NCBI GenBank assembly: GCA_945901965.1
Contig: CAMDMN010000146.1
Span: 1 to 5,844, forward strand
Length of the DNA: 5,844 nucleotides
Reading direction: 5' to 3'
From: Legionella genomosp. 1
Lineage (GTDB): Bacteria; Pseudomonadota; Gammaproteobacteria; Legionellales; Legionellaceae
Each line of letters starts with the position of its first letter. Position 1 is the stretch's first letter. The notes under the pieces were generated by a model. It did not search any database and was not told where the DNA came from. It saw only the letters and a program-made list of their open reading frames with translations. Both the position numbers and the translations under genes were made by a program. Positions 1 to 5,844 of this stretch are shown here, one piece after another.

Positions 1-253
1 CATATCCTAGCATCGGATAATGCATTATTCCATACAAAACCCTACCTTCCTGCCGCAATAGTCAGGATTACGACCAATCTTACGCCGAACACTTCTTCTT
101 CATTTGTTTAAGAAGCCCTCTTATCCGAATTGAAGATTACAGCTACCTCTAACGGTCGTGGCTCGGATTCCACCAGACAATGCCGTCCCATCAAGGATCA
201 TCAGACTTGTGGGTAATGATATAGATGGAGCGGAGCGTAATCAAGGCTACATT
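1..253. other. Gene-poor, GC-richer flank without an identifiable gene
   Basis: No complete gene can be supported here. By hand count G+C is about 45% over 1-240, against roughly one third in the rest of the window. Several short frames are open: 1-111 (frame 1, open at the left edge), 21-152 (frame 3) and 134-259 (frame 2) on the plus strand, and short frames ending near 121-123 on the minus strand. None has a credible start with a Shine-Dalgarno sequence, and none shows a domain I recognise. The right end merges into the REP-like cluster. It could be a decayed gene or insertion-sequence remnant, a dispersed non-coding repeat, or an unrecognised RNA. I did not find tRNA cloverleaf or rRNA motifs. 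Confidence 0.5.
221..250 (-). repeat. REP-like unit A (minus orientation)
   Basis: Read on the minus strand, this unit starts GTAGCCTTGATTACGCTCCG and continues with CTCCATC. It shares the GTAGCCT head with the two units to its right. It contains the tandem GGAGC GGAGC (plus strand, 226-235), a style common in bacterial REP elements. Its GGCTAC end (245-250) faces the GTAGCC start of the next unit (256-261) across five bases, giving a tail-to-tail pair. Its core differs from the other two units, so it may be another REP subclass. The assignment rests on similarity of layout only. Confidence 0.5.
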
Positions 254-334
254 AAGTAGCCTGGTTGCTCGCAACCAGGATTTACCAATAGGGAAATTTG
301 ATTGTAATCCTGGTTGCAAGCAATCAGGCTACTT
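254..334. repeat. REP-like inverted pair (units B and C), long imperfect palindrome
   Basis: Arms 254-282 and 306-334 are reverse complements at 27 of 29 positions (mismatches at 264/324 and 270/318, the first a possible G-U pair in RNA), around a 23-base centre. Each arm is itself a palindrome. Unit B has CCTGGTTGC, a two-base TC centre, then GCAACCAGG (260-279), a perfect 9-bp stem. Unit C has CCTGGTTGC, AA, then GCAATCAGG (309-328), with one mismatch. The sequence can therefore form two small hairpins or one long stem, as BIME-type REP pairs do. It begins 15 bases beyond the stop codon of the minus-strand helicase gene, so its transcript could stop at, or be stabilised by, this structure. 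No clear U-run follows, so a classical intrinsic terminator is not shown. Confidence 0.75.
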
Positions 335-348
335 TTGTAAGTTCTATT

Positions 349-2553
349 TTACTCAATAGGCGCGAAAAATTTTGTTATGTCGTCTTCTGACAATAAAATT
401 TTACCGGAAAATTCCGAGCTAAGAATACCCTCAAATAATTGTCTTTTCTTAACCTGCATTCCTAAAATAACTTCTTCTACTGTCCCTGCTGTAATAAGCT
501 TATATACAAAAACAGGCTGCTCTTGGCCAATGCGATGGCTTCTATCGGTTGCTTGATCTTCAACCGCAGGATTCCACCAAGGATCATAATGAATCACTGT
601 ATCTGCGCGCGTTAAATTAAGACCTGTTCCACCTGCTTTTAAACTAATTAAAAAAATAGGAGCGACTCCATCTTGAAAATCACGGACAACTTTTTGTCTA
701 TTTTGCGTTTTACCAGTCAACTGTAAATAAGGATACTTCCTAAGAATCAATTCTTTTTCAATAAGGCTTAGCATCGAGGTAAATTGTGAAAAAACCAGAA
801 CATGACGCCCCTCTTCCATCAGGTTATCAAGTAGCTCCATTAAACTATTTAATTTAACTGAACTGCCATGCGCCATCTCAGCTTCAGGTAATGAAACCAA
901 TCGCGGATCACAGCACACTTGCCTTAGTTTAAGTAAAGCATCGAGTAAAATAATATGGCTCTTCTGCAGGCCATTTTGCGAAATTGCTAAACGTACTTTT
1001 TTCTCCATAGTCATACGTATAGCTTCATAAAGATCGCGCTGTGCACCTGATAACTCTAACATTCTCGTCATTTCAGTTTTAGCGGGTAATTCACGTACCA
1101 CTTCATTTTTAGAACGACGAAGCATAAATGGACTTACCCTTCGAACCAAAAGCTTACGCCTATCATTGTCAGAATCTTTTTCTATAGGAACTCTAAAAAA
1201 TTGTCGGAATTGTTTTGTAGTACCCAATAAGCCCGGCATTAAAAAATTAAATAATGACCATAACTCGCCCAAATGATTTTCTAAAGGAGTACCAGTTAAA
1301 CATAGTCTATGTTTACCCTTGAGCTGTTGCACAATTTGCGTAGTCTTAGTTCTTGAATTTTTTATTGATTGAGCTTCATCTAATATTAAATAATAAAAAT
1401 TATAATCTAAAAATCTAGCTTTATCGCGTTGAATTAAACCATAAGTAGAAATAACTATATCATAATCATCAAAGCTATCATTATGTCTATCCGAGCCATG
1501 AAAAACTAATACCTTTAAGTCCGGCGTAAAACGTTTTGCCTCATCATACCAATTCCATACTAAGCTTGTGGGAGCTATAATTAGACAGGCTTTAGTTAAT
1601 CTAGATTGTTCTTTTTCATATTGTAAATGGGCAAGTGTCTGAACGGTCTTGCCAAGCCCCATATCATCAGCTAAAACTCCGCCAAATGCTAATTCTCGTA
1701 AGAATTGCAGCCAATTTAAGCCCTGATGTTGATAATCACGCAATTCGGCCTTAAGACCTAAAGGTATTTCAATAACTGGTAGTGCAGTCGTTGTTGTTAA
1801 TTTCTGTAATTGAGCTTGCAATTCTAATGTGCCATTCCACCTAGCTGCAATTGCTGATAATGCTAATTCAGCCTCTTCTAATAAGACTAATTGGTAACGA
1901 TTTATTTCTATTGCCGGTTCTTTATTATTTGTATCTCGCCAATATTGCATGATCAAACGCAATAAAGGCTTGATTCTTCCCATAGCAATAGATAAAACCA
2001 CCCCTTTTCTAATTGGTAATTTTATTATCCGATCATCTGTATAATTTTCAAGTGTTTGGAAATCATATTTTGTAATTAAATCAACAACTAAAGGCACAAT
2101 ACTTACTGGTTTATCATCAATTAAAATACCGAGTTGATAAGAAAAGAAATCATTAGTGCTAGAATTTATATCAGAATACCACTCTACATCATCTGCATTT
2201 AAAATTTCTTCGTTATATAAATCTTTATGAACCGAATAAGATTCATAATTATTTGAGGATTGAGGCGCATCTTTAGTTCCATGCTCTCTTGCTTCAAGCT
2301 CAAATAATGAAGCCGCTGCATGCTTACAATTAATACTATATTTACAATTACATCGTGCTTTAAATTTAGGCCAAACTTTTAAATCTATATGCACATCATA
2401 AATTTGACTTGTACTTCCTTTAACCCGAGCCTTTAGTAGACCATCACTTAACCTAACATTAAGAACATGCCCTTTTTTTTGATATTCATTTCCCCGCTCT
2501 AATATAAGAGGAGGAAAAACAGATGTCATAACTAAAATTGCCGACTTCAGCAT
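349..2553 (-). CDS. SWIM zinc-finger SNF2-family DEAD/DEAH-box helicase (compact form)
   Basis: This is an SNF2/SWI2-type ATPase that probably translocates on double-stranded DNA in the cytoplasm and remodels protein-DNA complexes; its target is unknown. Numbered from an upstream TTG at 2565 (738 residues), an N-terminal SWIM zinc-binding motif CxC-x5-CxH lies at C72, C74, C80 and H82. The helicase core runs from about 275 to 700: motif I DDMGLGKT (300-307, K306), Ia IIAPTSLVWNW, motif II DEAQ (396-399), motif III LTGTPLEN (423-430), IV VFSQFTSML, V SLKAGGTGLNL (641-651) and VI DQATDRSHRIGQ (670-681, R675 and R678). All catalytic motifs look intact. I chose the ATG at 2553 (734 residues): GAGTG lies five bases upstream, whereas the TTG at 2565 has no Shine-Dalgarno sequence. 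Bacterial SWIM-SNF2 proteins are often 1000 residues or more, so the segment between SWIM and ATPase is short. It is transcribed alone, divergently from nadE, with the REP pair downstream. The family is certain; the biological role is not. Confidence 0.95.
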   Translation of the reverse strand: MLKSAILVMTSVFPPLILERGNEYQKKGHVLNVRLSDGLLKARVKGSTSQIYDVHIDLKVWPKFKARCNCKYSINCKHAAASLFELEAREHGTKDAPQSSNNYESYSVHKDLYNEEILNADDVEWYSDINSSTNDFFSYQLGILIDDKPVSIVPLVVDLITKYDFQTLENYTDDRIIKLPIRKGVVLSIAMGRIKPLLRLIMQYWRDTNNKEPAIEINRYQLVLLEEAELALSAIAARWNGTLELQAQLQKLTTTTALPVIEIPLGLKAELRDYQHQGLNWLQFLRELAFGGVLADDMGLGKTVQTLAHLQYEKEQSRLTKACLIIAPTSLVWNWYDEAKRFTPDLKVLVFHGSDRHNDSFDDYDIVISTYGLIQRDKARFLDYNFYYLILDEAQSIKNSRTKTTQIVQQLKGKHRLCLTGTPLENHLGELWSLFNFLMPGLLGTTKQFRQFFRVPIEKDSDNDRRKLLVRRVSPFMLRRSKNEVVRELPAKTEMTRMLELSGAQRDLYEAIRMTMEKKVRLAISQNGLQKSHIILLDALLKLRQVCCDPRLVSLPEAEMAHGSSVKLNSLMELLDNLMEEGRHVLVFSQFTSMLSLIEKELILRKYPYLQLTGKTQNRQKVVRDFQDGVAPIFLISLKAGGTGLNLTRADTVIHYDPWWNPAVEDQATDRSHRIGQEQPVFVYKLITAGTVEEVILGMQVKKRQLFEGILSSEFSGKILLSEDDITKFFAPIE

Positions 2554-2657
2554 AATTTCACTCAAATAAATTATAAATAATAAAATTCATCAATTATGGT
2601 CATAAGACCAATCTTATAATATGCTAGATACCTAATTCATCAAAACTTAAAAGTCTA
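2554..2657. promoter_or_regulatory. Divergent intergenic region between the helicase gene and nadE
   Basis: These 104 AT-rich bases must hold the starts of both divergent transcripts. On the plus strand a perfect TATAAT at 2615-2620 would place a start near 2627, about 30 bases before the nadE ATG, but no good -35 box lies at the right distance. On the minus strand the complement of 2570-2575 is TATAAT. Two small inverted repeats overlap upstream of the plus-strand -10: TGGTC-4-GACCA (2597-2610) and ATAAG-6-CTTAT (2602-2617). They could be an operator, but such short AT-rich repeats also arise by chance. Confidence 0.35.
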
Positions 2658-4262
2658 ATGTCACAATCTCTATCAATACTAATGGCTCAAATAAACCCTA
2701 CAGTAGGTGCTATTGACGCTAATAAATCAAAAATAATTGATATAATTAAAAAACATCAATTAAATCACGACATTATCGTCTTTCCTGAATTAGTACTCAC
2801 CGGCTACCCACCAGAAGATCTACTCTTACGCGATGAGCTATTTCTACAAGTAGAAGAAGCATTAAAAGCAATACAATTCTGTACTACTAATTGCCATGTA
2901 ATAATTGGTCACCCAATTATGGAAAATGGCAACCGTTATAATGGAGCAAGTATCTTTGCAAATAATACAAAGATAGCAGTTTACCACAAACAGCACCTTC
3001 CAAACTACGGTGTATTTGATGAAAAGCGATATTTTACTAAAGGTAGAGCATCTCCTTGTATTTTTTCTATTAAAAATCAACGCATAGGGCTTTGTATTTG
3101 TGAGGACTTATGGCTTAAAGGACCCGTTGAACAGCTTGTTGATGCTAACATAAATTTGATGATCAGCATTAATGCCTCACCTTTTGATTATAATAAATAC
3201 TCTCTGCGTGAATCATTATTAAAAGATCATGCAAAAAAAGGTTTAAACATAGTTTATGTTAATCAAATTGGCGGGCAAGATGAGCTTGTCTTTGATGGTC
3301 AATCATTAGCTATGAATAAAGCAGGTAAAATATGTGCTCGTGCTCCTGCTTTTAGAGAACATTTACAAACCATAACTTTTAATAATAATAATTTCGAATC
3401 TGAGATAACGCCATTATCACCCCATTTGCCTTTAATTTATAACGCACTATTATGCGGCTTAAAAAACTATGTAGAAAAAAATAAATTTAAAGGCGTGCTC
3501 CTTGGATTATCAGGTGGAATAGACTCAGCACTTACCCTTTGCCTTGCGGTAGATGCCCTAGGTGCTAAAAATGTAAATGCAGTATTTATGCCATCACGCT
3601 ATTCACAAGACATTAGTGCAAATGATGCAAAGCTTCAAGCAGAAACTATGCAAGTTAATTTTTCAATTTTACCAATAGAACCTATATTTGAATCATTTCT
3701 AAATACCTTGGCTCCATCTTTTAAAGGATTAAAACCAGATATAACTGAAGAGAATTTACAAGCAAGAATTCGTGGGGTTTTATTAATGGCGCTTTCGAAT
3801 AAAACTAAATCAATGCTACTTTGCACCTCTAACAAGAGCGAAACTGCTGTAGGCTACTCAACCCTTTATGGTGATATGGCTGGTGGCTTTTCTGTATTGA
3901 AAGATGTATTAAAAACTTTAGTTTATGACTTAGCCGTATATCGTAATTCAATTTCTTTAGTAATTCCTGAGCGTGTTATTACTCGCGCACCAACCGCAGA
4001 ACTTAGGCATAATCAAAAAGATGAAGATAGTTTGCCGCCATATTCAATTCTTGATGCCATTATTAAAGCTTTTATGGAAGATGAAATGTCCGCTACAGAG
4101 ATAATTAACAGCGGTCAAAAAGAAGAAGATGTTATGCGAGTAATTAATTTAATCAAACAAAATGAATATAAACGCCACCAATCAGCCCCTGGTGTAAAAA
4201 TAACCTCATGTGCTTTTGGGAAGGATTGGAGGTTTCCTATAACTTCAGGGTTTAAAAGCTAG
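2658..4262 (+). CDS. nadE: NAD+ synthase, glutamine-hydrolysing
   Basis: This cytoplasmic enzyme makes NAD+ from deamido-NAD+ (nicotinic acid adenine dinucleotide), ATP and glutamine (EC 6.3.5.1), the last step of both de novo and Preiss-Handler NAD synthesis. Its 534 residues contain an N-terminal nitrilase-fold glutaminase (about 5-245) with the triad E44 (in FPELVLTGYPPEDL), K111 (in YHKQHLPNYGVFDEKRYF) and C148 (in CICEDLW). A C-terminal synthetase domain (about 258-534) follows, with the P-loop LSGGIDS (284-290), the CTSNKSE segment (389-395), STLYGDMAGGF and RAPTAELRHNQKDEDSLPPY. Length and motifs match the long two-domain form, with no catalytic residue missing. The ATG at 2658 gives MSQSLSILMAQINPTVG, the expected N-terminus, although the upstream ribosome site is weak (AAAAG at 2649-2653). 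It stands alone after a divergent promoter region, with no linked NAD gene. I am very sure of the function. Confidence 0.98.
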   Translation: MSQSLSILMAQINPTVGAIDANKSKIIDIIKKHQLNHDIIVFPELVLTGYPPEDLLLRDELFLQVEEALKAIQFCTTNCHVIIGHPIMENGNRYNGASIFANNTKIAVYHKQHLPNYGVFDEKRYFTKGRASPCIFSIKNQRIGLCICEDLWLKGPVEQLVDANINLMISINASPFDYNKYSLRESLLKDHAKKGLNIVYVNQIGGQDELVFDGQSLAMNKAGKICARAPAFREHLQTITFNNNNFESEITPLSPHLPLIYNALLCGLKNYVEKNKFKGVLLGLSGGIDSALTLCLAVDALGAKNVNAVFMPSRYSQDISANDAKLQAETMQVNFSILPIEPIFESFLNTLAPSFKGLKPDITEENLQARIRGVLLMALSNKTKSMLLCTSNKSETAVGYSTLYGDMAGGFSVLKDVLKTLVYDLAVYRNSISLVIPERVITRAPTAELRHNQKDEDSLPPYSILDAIIKAFMEDEMSATEIINSGQKEEDVMRVINLIKQNEYKRHQSAPGVKITSCAFGKDWRFPITSGFKS

Positions 4263-4343
4263 ATCATATAATAAAAAATGTCGCTTGCAAAATATAACTA
4301 AATCGTTAACATGGAATAATGCTTTATTTAAGATAGGAATTTT
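4263..4343 (+). promoter_or_regulatory. Leader and putative promoter of the outer-membrane barrel gene pair
   Basis: These 81 AT-rich bases lie between nadE and the first barrel gene. A possible -35 TTGCAA (4285-4290) is followed after 16 bases by TAACAT (4307-4312), a 4-of-6 match to the -10 consensus. TAGGA at 4334-4338 sits five bases before the ATG at 4344 and is a good ribosome site. No stem-loop with a U-run follows nadE, so read-through from nadE cannot be excluded. The promoter is a weak call; the ribosome site is firmer. Confidence 0.3.
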
Positions 4344-4982
4344 ATGAAACTTATTTTCTGGCTTTGCTCATTATTGCTAAGCAACTTTGCACACGCATCT
4401 ACTCCAATTAATGGATGGTATTCAGAAGCGTTTGGTGGATATGCTTATCTTCCTAATAATTTAAATACCCCATACTCAAATTTATATCGTTCAAATGCTC
4501 ATTATAATAAGGGTTTTAATGCGGGCGGTAGCATTGGCTTTAAATCTAACCCTATGCGTTATGAAGGGGAATTGACTTATATTTCTGCTAATATTAAAAA
4601 ATTTCAAATTAATAATGTTCAACAAACCGGCGTAAATGGTTATACCCATGCTTTTACTGCACTAGCTAATGTTTATTATGATTTTCCTAACTTAGTAAAT
4701 GCATTACAACCTTTTCTTGGTGTAGGTGTAGGATACGGCATGGTTAATGCGCATTTAAATAGCGCAGGCCCTGCTGGAAATACACAATATTCAGGCAGTT
4801 CTAATGTTCTTGCCTATCAAGGTACTGGTGGGATAACTTATAATTTTTCTGAAAATTACGCGCTTAATTTGGGTTATAGATATGTTCTCACCACACACGT
4901 TAATTCTACAGGTAAAATATTTCAAGCTCAATTAGCTAATTTAGGTGCAATATATAGATTTGATGGAAAAAATTATAAATAA
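4344..4982 (+). CDS. Outer-membrane beta-barrel protein (OmpA-like/Opacity-like), first of a tandem pair
   Basis: This is a predicted exported small porin-like or surface barrel of 212 residues. A Sec signal peptide occupies residues 1-18 (MKLIFWLCSLLLSNFAHA), with likely cleavage AHA|ST. C8 is too close to the N-terminus to be a lipobox cysteine. The mature part alternates aromatic/aliphatic strands with Gly/Asn/Ser-rich loops: GWYSEAFGGYAYL (24-36), FNAGGSIGF (58-66), MRYEGELTYISANI (71-84), HAFTALANVYYDF (102-114), PFLGVGVGYGMVNAHL (123-138), AYQGTGGITYNF (157-168), YALNLGYRYVLTTHV (172-186) and AQLANLGAIYRF (195-206). That is about eight strands, as in OMP_b-brl (PF13505) proteins. The protein continues with DGKNYK past the last strand instead of ending on Phe. 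TAGGA lies upstream of the ATG. Such barrels serve adhesion, immune evasion or envelope stability; which applies here cannot be told. Confidence 0.85.
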   Translation: MKLIFWLCSLLLSNFAHASTPINGWYSEAFGGYAYLPNNLNTPYSNLYRSNAHYNKGFNAGGSIGFKSNPMRYEGELTYISANIKKFQINNVQQTGVNGYTHAFTALANVYYDFPNLVNALQPFLGVGVGYGMVNAHLNSAGPAGNTQYSGSSNVLAYQGTGGITYNFSENYALNLGYRYVLTTHVNSTGKIFQAQLANLGAIYRFDGKNYK

Positions 4983-4996
4983 TGGACTAAAGTTCT

Positions 4997-5001
4997 AGGA
5001 G
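4997..5001 (+). promoter_or_regulatory. Shine-Dalgarno sequence of the second barrel gene
   Basis: AGGAG lies six bases before the ATG at 5008, an ideal ribosome site that supports this start. It falls inside the 25-base gap after the first barrel gene. No terminator or obvious promoter fits in the gap, which suggests that the two genes share one transcript. Confidence 0.8.
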
Positions 5002-5007
5002 AATTTT

Positions 5008-5766
5008 ATGGATGGAGCTAAAAAATCAGTGTTTTTTAAAAACACTATAACTACAATTTCTCTACTTACAATATCTAAATTAGCGCTTGCTGTAAATCCA
5101 GTACCATCTTGGTATGGTGGGATAATGCTCGGTGTATCTGGGACACAAAGCGTTAATATTAATAATTCCTTTCAAAGCGCATTGCCAAGAACGGAAGCTA
5201 CATTAAAATACAATCCAGGTGGTAATATTGCAGGGCAAGCTGGATATCGTTTTTCTCATTTCCGCGTTGAAGGAGAGCTGCTATTTAATTACAGCCCTTA
5301 TTCACAAATAGAAACCCCAAATGGTACGATTAAGAAACAAAAAAAATCAAATATTATTCCATCCACACCTATCTCTAACACAACCCCTTCGGCTATCAGC
5401 ACCTTAACAATGGATGGTAAAACTAATACTGGAGCTTTTCTGGTTAATGGCTTTTATGATTTTTATAGCTCTGAAGATTCTTTTAATTGGACTGCATACG
5501 TAGGCCTTGGAATTGGCTATGCAGCTGTAAGTAACAACCTTAAATTATATCAAAGCAATGGTGAAATAGTAGATGATCGATGGTCTAAATCTGCAACAAC
5601 TCCTGCAGCACAAGGTATTGTTGGTGTTGGTTACTTTGTGGATGATTTCACTTCTATTGGTCTTGATTTTCGCTATTTAGCAACAAAATCTATTGAGCCT
5701 TTCAACTCTAGAAATGAAATTGCATCACTTAATGTGACACTTAATGGATCATTTGATTGCGGATAA
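5008..5766 (+). CDS. Outer-membrane beta-barrel protein, second of a tandem pair
   Basis: This is a predicted exported outer-membrane barrel of 252 residues and a probable diverged paralogue of the gene just upstream. The signal peptide has a basic start (MDGAKKSVFFK), a hydrophobic core (TITTISLLTISKLALA, 13-28) and likely cleavage ALA|VN. Strand-like segments match the neighbour in order: SWYGGIMLGVSG (34-45), NIAGQAGYRF (73-82), HFRVEGELLFNY (84-95), GAFLVNGFYDFY (142-153), TAYVGLGIGYAAVSNNL (162-178), AAQGIVGVGYFVDDF (200-214), SIGLDFRYLATKSI (216-229) and ASLNVTLNGSFD (239-250). Shared anchors are WY near the N-terminus, R(Y/V)EGEL, YDF, G(V/L)G(V/I)GYG/A and QG. Between the third and fourth strands it carries an extra Lys/Ser/Thr/Pro-rich stretch (about 100-140), probably a long surface loop. 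It has no final Phe/Trp and ends FDCG. Function beyond a barrel is unknown. Confidence 0.82.
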   Translation: MDGAKKSVFFKNTITTISLLTISKLALAVNPVPSWYGGIMLGVSGTQSVNINNSFQSALPRTEATLKYNPGGNIAGQAGYRFSHFRVEGELLFNYSPYSQIETPNGTIKKQKKSNIIPSTPISNTTPSAISTLTMDGKTNTGAFLVNGFYDFYSSEDSFNWTAYVGLGIGYAAVSNNLKLYQSNGEIVDDRWSKSATTPAAQGIVGVGYFVDDFTSIGLDFRYLATKSIEPFNSRNEIASLNVTLNGSFDCG

Positions 5767-5844
5767 GAATTTGTAAGTTAGGCCTTTGACCAATGGCACT
5801 ACCTTAAGTGAACGTATATACAAAAATACGTCTTTGCGATTGTT
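5749..5844 (-). other. Possible 3' end of a convergent minus-strand gene
   Basis: On the minus strand a frame is open from the window edge to a TGA at 5749-5751, giving about 31 residues that end LVKGLTYKFLSAIK. It would overlap the 3' end of the second barrel gene by 18 bases. I do not recognise a family, and another frame on the plus strand (from about 5780) is also open to the edge, so either may be chance. If real, it is the tail of a convergent neighbour whose body lies beyond the window. Confidence 0.2.
5812..5831. repeat. Short inverted repeat near the right edge
   Basis: ACGTAT (5812-5817) and ATACGT (5826-5831) are perfect inverted repeats around an eight-base AT-rich centre. The stem is short and no U-run follows on either strand, so a terminator function is doubtful. 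It lies 45 bases after the stop codon of the second barrel gene. Confidence 0.2.

Noticed and set aside
150..180. Possible tRNA or tmRNA 3' end (GGATTCCACCA)
   Set aside because: The TTCC...ACCA look is superficial: no acceptor stem, T-arm or anticodon arm pairs around it.
121..201. Minus-strand 26-residue open frame starting MILDGTALSGG
   Set aside because: It is very short, has no Shine-Dalgarno sequence, and overlaps open frames in every direction; not supported as a gene.
2862..3080. Minus-strand open frame of 72 codons inside nadE
   Set aside because: It lies fully within the conserved glutaminase domain of nadE on the other strand and is Cys/Ile-rich with no domain; it is a shadow frame.
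3635..3835. Minus-strand open frame of 66 codons inside nadE
   Set aside because: It is antisense to the conserved synthetase domain and has no ribosome site or recognisable motif; it is a shadow frame.
349..4262. Helicase plus nadE as a defence module (SNF2 with an NAD-linked effector)
   Set aside because: The genes are divergent, and nadE is an intact housekeeping synthetase, not an NAD-degrading TIR or SIR2 effector. No nuclease or sensor partner is present.
5786..5820. Promoter with TTGACC (5786-5791) and TATATA (5815-5820)
   Set aside because: The spacing is 23 bases, too long for a sigma-70 promoter, and no gene start follows within the window.

Overview
The window is AT-rich DNA (about one third G+C by eye). 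Its gene content and protein style suggest a gammaproteobacterium, possibly of the Legionella/Coxiella group (Legionellales). This rests on low G+C, Lys/Asn-rich proteins, a glutamine-dependent NAD synthetase of the long proteobacterial form, and two small signal-peptide-bearing outer-membrane barrels. It is an inference from general resemblance, not a database match.

Layout, left to right. Positions 1-253 hold no convincing gene. This stretch is richer in G+C (about 45% by hand count) and has short open frames on both strands. It runs into a cluster of three short REP-like palindromic units (about 221-334) that begin or end with GTAGCC/GGCTAC. The cluster sits just beyond the 3' end of a minus-strand gene for a compact SWIM-zinc-finger SNF2-type helicase (349-2553). 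A divergent intergenic stretch of about 104 bp separates the helicase start from nadE (2658-4262, plus strand), the glutamine-hydrolysing NAD+ synthetase that completes NAD synthesis. After an 81-bp AT-rich gap come two plus-strand genes, 4344-4982 and 5008-5766, 25 bp apart and each with a good Shine-Dalgarno sequence. Both encode exported, probably eight-stranded outer-membrane beta-barrel proteins and look like diverged tandem paralogues, probably co-transcribed. The last 78 bases carry no clear gene. A minus-strand open frame entering from the right edge could be the tail of a convergent gene.

The genes do not form one obvious pathway. nadE is housekeeping, the helicase is an orphan remodeller-like ATPase, and the two barrels are surface proteins. 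I see no defence island, CRISPR array, toxin-antitoxin pair or intact mobile element, and nothing that supports an undescribed multi-gene system. The points most worth a second look are the palindromic repeat cluster with its compositionally distinct flank, the short SWIM-SNF2 protein, and the paired barrel genes.
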